Below are positions 1 through 10,949 of a stretch of DNA of 12,675 nt, piece after piece. This stretch comes from Hymenopellis radicata (taxonomy: Eukaryota; Basidiomycota; Agaricomycetes; Agaricales; Physalacriaceae): assembly GCA_015501595.1 (NCBI GenBank), contig JADNRX010001210.1:1-12675 (forward strand), read 5' to 3'. The position numbers and the translations under genes are program-made. The notes below the pieces were generated by a model. It made no database searches. It was not told the origin of the DNA and worked only from the letters and a program-made list of their open reading frames with translations. Positions within the stretch are counted from its first letter, which is position 1; the number at the start of each line of letters is the position of its first letter.

Positions 1-542
1 CTCACTGACTGACTTGAAAGGTCAACGTCGCCATCAACCGCTTTGGCCAGCCATTACTTGCTGATTTCGGATTATCTCAGGTTGGTTCATTCTGCTAGAT
101 GTTGGATAGAGGCTGAACAAGCATCGAGTAGATTGTAGAAGACATCACCGGTGTGCCCTTCACCCAGAGTCGGGGCGTAGCGGACTCCTACAGATGGTTC
201 GCGCCTGAAGTGTGCGTGGGCCAAGGCTTGCTCTCATGCGCGTCCGATATATACGCGTATGCTATGACGATGCTGAGTGTGCCATATTTCTCTTCTTCTC
301 TAGTTGTCTCTCGGTTCTCAGATCCTCCCAGATCCTCACTCACGAGCAACCCTATCGCGAAATTAAGCATACAACCGAGGTCGTCATCACGTCCTCGGCG
401 GGGAAACATCCGCACAGGCCCACAGAGCCACAAGTCGTCGCGAGAGGGCTCGATGACAATCTGTGGATGGTTTTCCAGGCGTGCTGGAATATGGAACCCA
501 GGGAATCGGCCGACGGTGGGGCAGCTATTGGAGGCGTTGTGA
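1..542 (+). pseudogene. TKL-type protein kinase, C-terminal part of catalytic domain, frameshifted, 5' end outside window
   Basis: The C-terminal half of a Ser/Thr/Tyr kinase domain of the TKL type common in agaricomycetes. Seen: the catalytic-loop Asn at 24-26, then the DFG motif at 63-71 (ADFGLSQ). A GT-AG intron at 85-138 follows, then an activation segment from 139 (DITGVPFTQSRGV) with the APE motif (YRWFAPEV) and helix F (SDIYAYAMTM). A second intron spans 279-331, and the last exon runs from 332 (ILTHEQPYREI, then LDDNLW and QACWNMEP). The usual CW-x3-P-x2-RP ending is split: CWNMEP is in one frame and NRPTVGQLLEAL, ending at the TGA at 540-542, in another. This fits one extra C in the CCC run near 496-499. 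Unshifted, the frame runs to a stop at 590-592. A DLKG-like string at 11-22 lies out of frame with the Asn, so a second lesion or an intron end is possible there. Substrate unknown. The kinase assignment is firm; the pseudogene status depends on the frameshift being real. Confidence 0.75.
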
Positions 543-993
543 TCATGAGAAGGGGGAAAATTTGCTTACTCAGTTTTGTTCGAGGTTCTTGATTCTCTAT
601 TGATATTTTCCGCTGTGTCAGTCAACTGTATAGGATCTGATATCCAACTCGCTGTACTTACTAGCAACTTGAATTAATGCAAAAAATGGGTTTTCACAAA
701 TGTGGCGGTAACTGGGGCCAAGATCGCGAGACAGGGCCGTGGCCATTCACAATTTCTCCTCACACCTATATGCTACACAGGCGCCATTACAAGAAAGTGG
801 TTCGCCATATTCGTCTGCTGCACGCAGTCATCCTCCTACCCAATTTCACCAAGTCTCCAGACATTGCGAGGGCTCGTACACCGCCCATCGTCGTTGAAAT
901 GGAGCAGACACGGACTTCCCAACTCGAGGGATTGGAGCAATCCAGCCGCGTCGCGGCATCAGAGAAGTATACATCGAATATCTGGACGATATG
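543..993. other. Unassigned spacer between the kinase and esterase copy A
   Basis: No convincing gene. Open frames on the plus strand from about 677 to 1120 match no family I recognise and run into the antisense of esterase exon 6, so chance is the likeliest explanation. Esterase homology stops at the exon 6 donor (1029/1030); the sequence below it resembles neither intron 6 nor exon 7 of the other copies. The stretch therefore contains the breakpoint that removed the 3' half of copy A. Confidence 0.5.
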
Positions 994-1963
<970 letters not shown>

Positions 1964-3059
1964 GGTTGGGACTTCTACCTTGTGGAACAGGTCACGCTTG
2001 CTTTTAAGAAATCAAGGCGACACAAGAGCGGCTCCGGCTCATTTGAACAGGGAACTATCAGATTCGCTGAAGAGCATGGCCCAAATCGTACCCGAGCGTT
2101 GTGGGCCCACAGTGATGGCACAGTCAGCTCATCATAGGTTTTCGTTTCAAATACAAGGGAGAAGATCAGCAACAGTTAGTGACGGAGAGAAAGAAAGGCC
2201 GTCGGAATCAAGTATTCGGGAGATGATCATAGTCAGCAACGCAGTTGATTGACAAGGCGAGCAACCAAGCGTGCTGGACATGTTGTGCGTACCCATGGAC
2301 CATGACGCCCTGATCCTTTCGTACTTGCTGACACTTCAAATGGACCCGACTCGGTCGCTGTCGCGACCACAAGGTTGAGCTTCTGTTCGGCTCCTCTCGC
2401 CAATGATTTAGAGGCTATACATTTTCATGTAAGTCAATGACCGAGGCCGCCATGTGCCACAAGAATCTGTCAGTATTTTTACATGAGTTTCCGGACTTCG
2501 AATTCTCAGCGTTCGTGATCCATAAACTAATAACGGACCTGTAGTATGTTGCCTCTATGGTAGAACCTCGGCTGGTCCCGGTCAGGCGTCAGCTTTTAGA
2601 AGCGACCTCCTTCTTGGAGAAACAAGAACTGCATTACGTAACTGCCGTCGGCTTCCACAAGGCGGGCGCACGCCACACGACTTCCTCATTTATACAAACC
2701 ACTTCATAGGTCAGCGCACGGTACATGTCGACAAGTAGCTCCTGCTCCGGTTGATTGTAAGGTACTCTCCCTCGAGATTGTACCAAGGACACGATCCGAG
2801 TAGCACATGTCTTCATGAACGCTTTCGTAGATCACGAAGACGTCACGAAAAGGGTATGGCAGTGTTCGCCAGAGGTCACTATTCGTTGTCTGACGGGCGA
2901 GAGAACAGTCCATTAATATTAGTATTCCGACTAGTGGCCGTGAATGAGAAACATATATACTACGGAGTTTTACTGTCCGGTGAATGGATCGAAATCCGCA
3001 TAGCAAGTGTGACGTGTACTAGACGCTCCGATTGAAATAACTACGACTTTACCCACTCC
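1964..3059. other. Spacer between esterase copies A and B
   Basis: The part next to 1964 is the promoter region of copy A. The remainder holds no gene I can support. A minus-strand frame with an ATG at 2816 (60 codons, ending at 2634) has protein-like composition (EQELLVDMYRALTYEVV) but matches no family I know and has no recognisable partner exon. I leave it as a possible decayed coding fragment. Confidence 0.4.
2001..2007 (-). promoter_or_regulatory. Core promoter-like AT element of esterase copy A
   Basis: A TTAAAAG-type element (minus strand) lies 38-44 bp upstream of the copy A ATG at 1963. All three paralogues have an equivalent element at the same distance in otherwise diverged sequence, which supports a TATA-like role. 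A second block at 2186-2211 (GAAAGAAAGG then GGAATCAAG on the plus strand) resembles 5342-5374 and 8737-8772 upstream of copies B and C. Confidence 0.45.
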
Positions 3060-5236
3060 TCAGTGGTGGAATAACACAGCGTTATCGTTGATGAAGCTGA
3101 TCTGCTCTTGTCGATAATCGTCTGGTATAGAAGTCAGATTGTCGCCATTTAACTGCATCAGGACCTGGTAAGTTCAGTCAGCGTAAAGAACAGAAGTGGA
3201 GGCAAGATGCTGTACCTGGTTATCAGACGTGTACTGGGGCCATAGCGGACCTTTTGGTGCGGTAAGATGACAAGATGCGGTTTCAATAAATGACAACACA
3301 TACGAGCAACGCCCAGGCCATCGTTGGGGTCAAGACTCGTGGCAAAAGAAACCCAATAGTCAATCATCGCCAGACTCAGCGCATTGGACGAGGCTGTTTC
3401 GTTCATCGAAGGGACGGCTCCGTATACAAAATAGACGTCATTAGCATGAGCGACTTGGGGATTTCAGCCGAAGGTCCTGACTGGACGACTTGAAGCTTAC
3501 CTCCAAGGTATGGCGCTATAGACAACAAATGTTGTTCAAAGAGATAACCGTACGTCTTGACTCCGGCATTGGCAGCCGTCTGCGACAATAGTCTTCTTTG
3601 AGATTGGAAGCTGATATCGCCAGCTGAAAGCATTTGTAAATGTAGAGTCAAATGGGAGTGAAGATCAAACTGACAGAGAGCCGCCATCCGTTTGAAGGTC
3701 TTTGATAAGCCGAAAGTCTCATTCCCCGTATTGTAGGGGAACCAAGGGCAGGATCGTCGGGATACAGCTCGAAAAGCCTGTCCACCACATCATCTGGAAG
3801 TCCTGGCGGCGAGAAATTTGCTGCGAAGTAAGCCTTTTCCTCGGCCTCAGTGAGATTTATCGTCTTCCGTACAAATGTAGTGCCTATGTTAGAGTTTTGA
3901 GAACGATGACGGGAAACAGAGTAGCAGTCTGCCTCACCCTCATCCAAGTTTGTTCCAGCAATGAAAGGGATACGAGCAAACTTCCCCTGACTGAACAGTC
4001 GAGAAGGATAATCCGGAAAGAGACCGTCAGGCCCATCGAGAGTAGGTGTAAAGGAAATCAGCTCATCAGCTACTGCAATCGAATGCAGCAGACCCTCGAA
4101 TACTTCCGATGTATTGGCAAGCCGTATGCAATCGAAGGTGACGTTCGTGGTGGCTAGTTCCTTGCAACTGGGTATGCCATCTACAAAGCCTTCCCAGCTG
4201 TCTTGACGAGGAGCAGCATCGAACGTCACGCTGGATGCAGCCGAGCCAGATTCGAGTATCTAGAAGAATATGTCACTAATCAGACAAGACAACCTGCAGG
4301 TTACTTACGGCGGCTCGAGCTAACTGTGAAATTGAAGGATTCAGCAGAAGAACAGCTGTCATGATTGCCCCTGCGCTTTCTCCAAATATGGTCACCTAAA
4401 AGTGTCCCTTCAGCGCAAACCGACGATGAGTAAAATTACCCACCTTGCTGTTATCACCTCCGAACGCGTGAATGTTCATCTGCACCCATTCCAGAGCTGC
4501 TAGGTAATCCTTGAGAGCAAGATTAAGCTCTCCACGGGAGTCAGCTTCGTTTCCTTGAGGATATCCGAGAGGGCCAAGTCTGTAGTTGAAGTTCACATAA
4601 ATGACAGGTGTGCCCTGCAAACCAGTGTTAGATATGAAACAACAAAGGGTGCATTCATCTACCCTCTGTACACTGTGCGCGACAATAGCGCTGCCGTTGG
4701 CTGTCGAGGACGCGCCTACCAAGAAGCCTCCGCCATACGCCCTAGGATGTCAATGAATAAGGCGACTCAGACATATGGGACACGATGTTACCAGAATAAT
4801 ACGGGCAGCGACGCGTTCTCAGAAATTCCTGAGGGACGGAAGATATTGATCGTGAGGCAGTCCTCCGAGATGGGGAAGGACGCTTGCTGTGACATAATTG
4901 GGTTCTTCGTGTGAGAAAGCCTTGGCAAGAACACGTACCGGTTGTAGACAACCCGGACCAAAGCTTGAGGCGTTAAAGACGTCGTCGTCCAGGAAGAACT
5001 TCGTTACAGGAGCTTGCAAACGAAGCTCGCCCAACGGAGGCTCAGCATAGGGAATACCTGGTTATAGCCAAGTATTAGAATAATGAACAATAGAGTCATG
5101 GAAGATGCTCACCCCCGAAAAAGTCCTGTTGTAGGAGTGTAACGTCGCGCCCAATCAAGGTCGTGTTTCCAACCTGCACTTGAGGCGCGCAGAGAGCAAC
5201 TCCCGCGAGAGCAGCAAGATACAGAAGAGTCGCCAT
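3060..5236 (-). CDS. Esterase copy B: secreted type-B carboxylesterase/lipase, 12 exons, frameshifted in exon 8
   Basis: A secreted alpha/beta-hydrolase of the Candida rugosa lipase-like carboxylesterase family, expected to hydrolyse carboxylic esters or acylglycerols outside the cell. Exons (minus): 5236-5113, 5057-4939, 4886-4792, 4741-4663, 4614-4444, 4395-4309, 4259-3938, 3883-3675, 3623-3501, 3453-3304, 3250-3216, 3164-3060. The intended length is about 539 residues, normal for the family. Seen: signal peptide MATLLYLAALAGVALCA, oxyanion segment AYGGGF (114-119), nucleophile elbow GESAG (Ser203), acid in NLDEG (Glu332), His in VAHANDVYFVYG (His446), and conserved Cys in SEDCLT, IPSCKE and FDCIR. 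Compared with copy C, one base is missing at about 3734-3736 (TAGGGG against TAAGGGG). After Pro382 the frame shifts and ends at TAG 3518-3516, giving about 437 residues without the His. Introns 3500-3454 and 3303-3251 end in AAG where copy C has CAG. Probably a young pseudogene, unless the missing base is a sequence error. Confidence 0.85.
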
Positions 5237-5271
5237 GGTTGGGGCGTATTCTGCAGCCGAACACGCTCGCG

Positions 5272-5278
5272 TTTTAAA
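5272..5278 (-). promoter_or_regulatory. Core promoter-like AT element of esterase copy B, with adjacent inverted repeat
   Basis: A TTTAAAA element (minus strand) lies 36-42 bp upstream of the copy B ATG at 5236, matching the positions in copies A and C. Just upstream, 5281-5295 is an inverted repeat (CCTGAG, 3-nt loop, CTCAGG), followed by a short ATC-type microsatellite at 5298-5310. A block at 5342-5374 (TCAGCGTAGCGGGGAAAGAA) is shared in diverged form with the regions upstream of copies A and C. Binding factors are unknown. Confidence 0.45.
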
Positions 5279-5490
5279 GTCCTGAGCGACTCAGGTTCAT
5301 CATCATCATCAATTACAACTTTACAAAGTTCATTTTTAGACTCAGCGTAGCGGGGAAAGAAGGTCCGAATCAAATATGAGGTAGTAAGCTTACTGAACCC
5401 GTCTGGTAACAGTGGTAGCGTCTGGTCAACTCCATGTGTGCGTGATTAGTTGATTGCTAGCTAACACAACACCAGGACAACACGAGGAAC

Positions 5491-5508
5491 GACTCCGACT
5501 CCGACTCC
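5491..5508. repeat. GACTCC hexamer, three tandem copies
   Basis: Three perfect head-to-tail GACTCC units, with partial units on both sides (5490-5510). A minor microsatellite about 255-270 bp upstream of the copy B start; no function inferred. Confidence 0.8.
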
Positions 5509-5634
5509 GAACGAGTGCTAAGCGTTAGATGAGGTTGTACGGTCCGACGCAAGTCCGACGGAGGAAGTGGCAGGAAGGAAAGTGCAGTTTCAGCCTGGCG
5601 ATTTGCCAATGCCAACGCACTGCGCAGACATTAA

Positions 5635-6015
5635 GTACCGCACGTGGAATGGACGACCGTTACCAAATCGGATTTACGCGACTACCCGTTCTACACGTCC
5701 TGCCTGTAATTATACCAGGAAACCGACGACATCGACGCATACATTCGAAGCGCTTATCAATTAACGGGCAATTTCGACACATGCCTTCTAGTAACCAACC
5801 CGCGCATCGGCACACGACTAGCTCATCATACGGAGTGCGGTCTGGAACTGTATCGCCTACCTGTCCTCATTCCCATGTCTCGCTCTTATGGCTGGATTCT
5901 GCAGAATGGTTTCATCACGGCAGTTAGCGCGTCGATACCCTCCGTCAACATACTTGTTCTTTTCGGACGCTTTCTTTTCATTCAGTATCTTCAACTGGTT
6001 TCATGTTATTTATGA
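5635..6015 (+). pseudogene. Interrupted coding-like segment, family not recognised
   Basis: One plus-strand frame is open from 5635 to a TAA at 5707-5709 and again from 5710 to a TGA at 6013-6015, about 125 codons in all. Its composition is protein-like on both sides of the TAA (RDYPFYTSC, then YQETDDIDAYIRSAYQLTG and CLLVTNPRIGTRL, then SRSYGWILQNGFITAV). It lacks a suitable ATG, and I found no convincing intron that removes the TAA. It could be a fragment of a decayed gene caught between the duplicated esterases. I do not recognise the family, and an open frame of this length could also arise by chance. Confidence 0.25.
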
Positions 6016-6148
6016 CTTGCCTTATTTTCATCCACAACGCTCTTGTTCGATTGGACTCTGAGCTCGCAATTTCTTTTCTTCCTAAGGTCATGGACTGACT
6101 CTCGTTTACGACCTTGGACCTCGCCGTTAGAATTATTGGAGCTCGCCA

Positions 6149-6163
6149 CCCCCCCACCCCCCC
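6149..6163. repeat. C-rich tract, seven C, one A, seven C
   Basis: Two runs of seven C separated by a single A, ending two bases before a 14-bp palindrome. With only two long runs it does not meet the usual four-tract G-quadruplex pattern. It is a likely site of replication slippage. Confidence 0.85.
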
Positions 6164-6164
6164 G

Positions 6165-6178
6165 GAGTACATGTACTC
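6165..6178. repeat. Perfect 14-bp palindrome GAGTACATGTACTC
   Basis: The sequence equals its own reverse complement over all 14 bases and lies immediately after the C-rich tract. It could be a dimeric transcription-factor site or chance. It is about 310 bp below the copy C stop and about 930 bp above the copy B start, so copy B is the only esterase it could control from upstream. Confidence 0.6.
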
Positions 6179-6200
6179 GTGTATGAGCTTAAACTTGTGT

Positions 6201-6255
6201 CCTGAATTTGAGGAGCTCGCCGCCTTGACGGAACTGGGAGTTTGTCGACCCCGAC
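6201..6255. repeat. Diverged direct repeat, first copy (partner at 6313-6370)
   Basis: Both copies begin with CCTGAAT and share a CTTGAC core followed by GGGAG and TTTGTCRACCC, with small gaps between the shared blocks. The copies start 112 bp apart. By eye they are clearly related but diverged; an old local duplication is the simplest reading. Confidence 0.5.
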
Positions 6256-6297
6256 GTTACACGGGATCTCGTGCAAGAAATTATGGGTGGACTTGGG

Positions 6298-6314
6298 GGC
6301 CGTAAGTTACGGCC
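6298..6314. repeat. Inverted repeat GGCCGTAA-G-TTACGGCC
   Basis: Perfect 8-bp arms around one central base, adjoining the start of the second copy of the local direct repeat at 6313. It could form a small hairpin or bind a dimeric regulator. No U-tract follows, so I do not call it a terminator. Confidence 0.6.
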
Positions 6315-6471
6315 TGAATGCGGGACTGTACCCTTGACAGGACTTTGGGAGTAGTTTGTCAACCCTCCGCCAAAGGGCAAGCATAGGCCGAGCTCTCGGC
6401 TTGAATGTGTGAAATCACGACCATCATTACGTCGAACCCGACATCATGCATCATCAAGTACATTTCGTTCC

Positions 6472-8657
<2,186 letters not shown>

Positions 8658-9262
8658 GACTAGGGCCCACCATTCTGGAACAGAACACCCTCGCTTTTTA
8701 AAGCGAGTCCGGGGACCCATTTTCATATGAAACTAATCAGCATAGCCGGGAAAGAAAAGGGCTGGTTCAAAAGGATGAGCGCAGGACGTCCGTAACACAG
8801 TCGTGAGATAATATACCACATGAATCTGCCCCGGAACGCCAAGCTGCGTGATGAGCTCTTACCTGCTGACGAGTTGAATCGGCATCGATAATAGACAACG
8901 TCGAGTTTCTCTGCGACTTCTTGCGACGGCTACTAGCGATAAATTAGTTGACAGGCACTAATGTCATGAGTAAGAATCTCCGTATGAATCAAAACCATAA
9001 ACACGTACCTGTTCCTCAACTACTGCATGCAACAGCGAAGACGAAAGCGGCGCTCCTTCGAGTACGTCAAGGTCCTTCGAATCTGGCTGATTGGGGCAGA
9101 ACTGTGATCGGCGAACGGCAAACTGGCGAACGCTATGGGAGAACGGGGCAATACTGGATGACAATCCATAACGTTTGAATTTGCAGGTAGATCTAAATTT
9201 CGTTCCAAATGCCCAGAAGCCTGGAAGCCGCCACATCTGTCAGCAACATTCTCACGTTCTAA
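8658..9262. other. Spacer between esterase copy C and the 9263 open frame
   Basis: The first 120 bp or so are the copy C promoter. The rest holds short overlapping open frames on both strands (for example 8948-9178 plus and 8964-9236 minus) without family features or a paired-exon structure. I see nothing supportable beyond a possible promoter or 5' UTR for the plus-strand frame at 9263. Confidence 0.45.
8690..8707 (-). promoter_or_regulatory. Core promoter-like AT element of copy C inside a perfect inverted repeat
   Basis: CTCGCTTT-TT-AAAGCGAG has perfect 8-bp arms and contains the TTTAAAA core (minus strand, 8696-8702) that lies 39-45 bp upstream of the copy C ATG. Copies A and B have the AT core at the same place but not the palindrome. 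Above it, 8737-8772 is the copy C version of the shared AAAGAA-rich block found upstream of all three genes. Confidence 0.45.
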
Positions 9263-9844
9263 ATGTCGTCAACCCAGCTCCAGTTTGGAAAAAATCTGCC
9301 CGCAGGGCTCGATAGCGCTGAGAAGTTAGTGCTACCTCGAAAAAGGTTGAAGTCCTTACGTGACGATTCAAGCATGCTGGAGAGCGCGCAAGATGGGAGC
9401 ACTGAGCGATCAGAGTATTACCAAATCAGGACAGTTCGCGTTCCCCCAGCACAAACCGCCGTAGAGCGCGATTCCTTCCGTTACGGATGGGGAGGGCTCG
9501 AGGAAAGAAGGCGGTCCTGGCCCGCAACTTTACTTCGAGCCACCCTAGATCTGGTGGGCAGAAGGGTGCCCGAATTACGCGTGGCAAGGAGAACCGCTCA
9601 CCACCATCCTCTCCAGAGCGTGACACCAAGTAAGTCCAGTATCAAGGGTGGGCGAGCAGCGAAAGCCCAGGTCGTTAAAGCGGCTATAGAGAGGCGCTTG
9701 GAGCTGGTCAGGTCCGGAGAAGTCGCGTCCTTCGCTACCACTGCCAGAGTTGCAGAGACAAGTGCACAGTCGATAGGTGCAGATAATGCCGAATTTGGAG
9801 ATGTGGAGGACGAAGATTTGGCATTAATGATTAGTAATTTGTAA
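9263..9844 (+). CDS. Uncharacterised 193-residue protein
   Basis: An uninterrupted ATG-to-TAA frame of 193 codons, the longest intron-free ATG-initiated frame of the window. I do not recognise the family. The protein is hydrophilic with no signal peptide or membrane segment. The N-terminal half is rich in Arg, Ser and Glu (PRKRLKSLRDD, LEERRRSWP). A basic helix-prone stretch near residues 128-151 (GGRAAKAQVVKAAIERRLEL) is followed by an acidic tail near 176-193 (EFGDVEDEDLALMISNL). The basic-helix plus acidic-tail layout would suit a small nuclear or chaperone-like factor, but that is only a compositional impression. The neighbouring minus-strand exon at 10249 is convergent with it. It may be a terminal exon of a longer gene, since an acceptor-like TTTGCAG ends at 9186, or a chance frame. 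Confidence 0.45.
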   Translation: MSSTQLQFGKNLPAGLDSAEKLVLPRKRLKSLRDDSSMLESAQDGSTERSEYYQIRTVRVPPAQTAVERDSFRYGWGGLEERRRSWPATLLRATLDLVGRRVPELRVARRTAHHHPLQSVTPSKSSIKGGRAAKAQVVKAAIERRLELVRSGEVASFATTARVAETSAQSIGADNAEFGDVEDEDLALMISNL

Positions 9845-10248
9845 ATTTGTTTAATCGTAGTGTAGATACTTCATATTTACTGTCGTTGCTTGCGCGCGTT
9901 GGGTCGACGATGATGATCGGATGAGTAGAAGTGCAAGAACGGCCGAGGTGCCGTTTGCTCGGCTCGATGCTCCCATCACCGAGACCTTTACAACCAAACA
10001 CAACCACTACGCCAGCGTCTTCTGGCGAACGCCTGTACTCACAATTCAATTGTTCGAATCGCGAGGCCACCAGGTGTGTGCTCAACCTGTTTAACATATA
10101 AGTATGTCGCGTTGTCTCAGAGTTCGGTGTTGCGAGATTCTGAGTTATGAGTTATGAGTTATGATGAAGAACTGTTCCTGCAATAACATTAATATTCCAC
10201 CAAGTTGCTGCCAGCAAAGGAATGACAGGCTGGACAAGATGAACAGAG
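9845..10248. other. Spacer between convergent frames
   Basis: Convergent 3' flanks. A minus-strand frame over 9831-10097 overlaps the end of the plus-strand gene and has no family features. The only clear structure is the GAGTTAT tandem at 10142-10163. Confidence 0.5.
10142..10163. repeat. GAGTTAT 7-bp tandem repeat, three copies
   Basis: Three perfect GAGTTAT units plus a partial fourth. Because the unit is 7 bp it would shift any reading frame, which fits a non-coding location. A small minisatellite-like tract with no inferred role. Confidence 0.85.
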
Positions 10249-10659
10249 TTACATAAAGACAGTCTCCGAGCGAATAGGAGAGGCTGGCACCCTATGAGAA
10301 GTCACCAATAACACCGGCTGGAAAGGAGAGACCTGTGTCGGGGCAGGAGAGGGAGGGCCACGATGAGGGGATGAGGGCTCATCATCAGTGGAGACAGCAG
10401 CGTCGCGCCATCTACAAGTGGGCCGCACGTCCTGCATACAACTCGCGTGTTGGAAGTCAGCTCGCATCTTGGCCTGCATCTCTGCTTGAGCCTTGCAGAG
10501 AGGATGGAGGCAAGCAATCTCGTCGACGAATACTGAGACATGTCGCTGCAGCGAACACGCTTCCTCTCGCAATGCCTGCCACCTCTCTCTGCGCGCGCGC
10601 TCTCGGTCATTACTTAGAGTGTAGGTCACATCACGCTTTGCCTGACATCCGGCCTTAAT
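10249..10659 (-). CDS. Probable terminal exon of an uncharacterised helical protein
   Basis: A 137-codon frame (TAA at 10251-10249) that begins right after an acceptor-like TTTACAG. It reads IKAGCQAKRDVTYTLSNDRE, then a strongly charged helix-prone stretch (RERARRERWQALREE, then CSLQRHVSVFVDEI), and ends in a Pro/Ser-rich tail (SSPHRGPPSPAPTQ). There is no in-frame ATG before the helical part, so at least one upstream exon is needed. An ATG at 10906 opens a 37-codon frame, but I could not find a donor in the right phase. The space above is tight, since the RINGv gene ends at 10950 on the same strand. I recognise no family. The helical N-part and disordered tail support a real protein, but the model is incomplete. 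Confidence 0.4.
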   Translation of the reverse strand: MKAGCQAKRDVTYTLSNDRERARRERWQALREEACSLQRHVSVFVDEIACLHPLCKAQAEMQAKMRADFQHASCMQDVRPTCRWRDAAVSTDDEPSSPHRGPPSPAPTQVSPFQPVLLVTSHRVPASPIRSETVFM

Positions 10660-10949
10660 CTGTAAACAAGGACCACCGAATTTTGAGTTTCGAGGGACCT
10701 GTGTATGTTGTGAGTGAACTTAAAGGCCAGCTTGCAGTCTCAATCCTGAGTACGAAAATGGATGAGACGTACTTGGCCCGCTGTTGGATTCCTCAGCAGG
10801 ACGGGTTGTGCCCACAATTAGATCGTCCGACAAACGATTCCTCTTCTTCCCTATCACGTCTGTGGCTACCTAGCACTGGATATTTGCCTTCGCGTAGCAC
10901 TGACATGTGGCGCCAATCGAAGGTTTAAAAAAGCAAGAGCCTTACATCA
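10660..10949. other. Short spacer between the RINGv gene end and the helical exon
   Basis: It must contain the 3' UTR of the RINGv gene and any upstream exon or promoter of the 10249-10659 exon. A minus-strand ATG at 10906 opens MSVLREGKYPVLGSHRRD, ending at a TGA after 37 codons. A plus-strand frame up to 10928 looks like a shadow. Neither is strong enough to annotate. Confidence 0.35.

Larger units (their letters stand above)
5237..6471. other. Spacer between esterase copies B and C
   Basis: About 1.2 kb without an intact gene. The first 150 bp are the copy B promoter region. Next come a short GACTCC tandem (5491-5508), a coding-like but interrupted segment (5635-6015), a C-rich tract (6149-6163), two perfect palindromes or inverted repeats (6165-6178 and 6298-6314) and a diverged direct repeat (6201-6255 and 6313-6370). 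The end next to 6471 is the 3' flank of copy C. No transposase or terminal inverted repeats were seen. Confidence 0.5.

Noticed and set aside
3290..4157. Plus-strand open frames across esterase copy B
   Set aside because: They are antisense shadows of verified esterase exons with conserved family motifs on the minus strand.
6149..6163. Possible G-quadruplex on the minus strand
   Set aside because: Only two G-runs are present; four tracts are needed for a standard intramolecular quadruplex, although each 7-base run could in principle be split.
10051..10060. GTTCGAATC-like T-loop suggesting a tRNA gene
   Set aside because: No matching acceptor stem, D-arm or anticodon arm could be found on either side.
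9831..10097. Minus-strand frame of 88 codons
   Set aside because: It overlaps the 3' end of the plus-strand frame at 9263, has no family features and shows no exon boundaries that would extend it.
10683..10928. Plus-strand frame of 81 codons
   Set aside because: It lacks an ATG near its beginning, has no recognised domain, and lies opposite the RINGv 3' flank and the possible minus-strand exon region.
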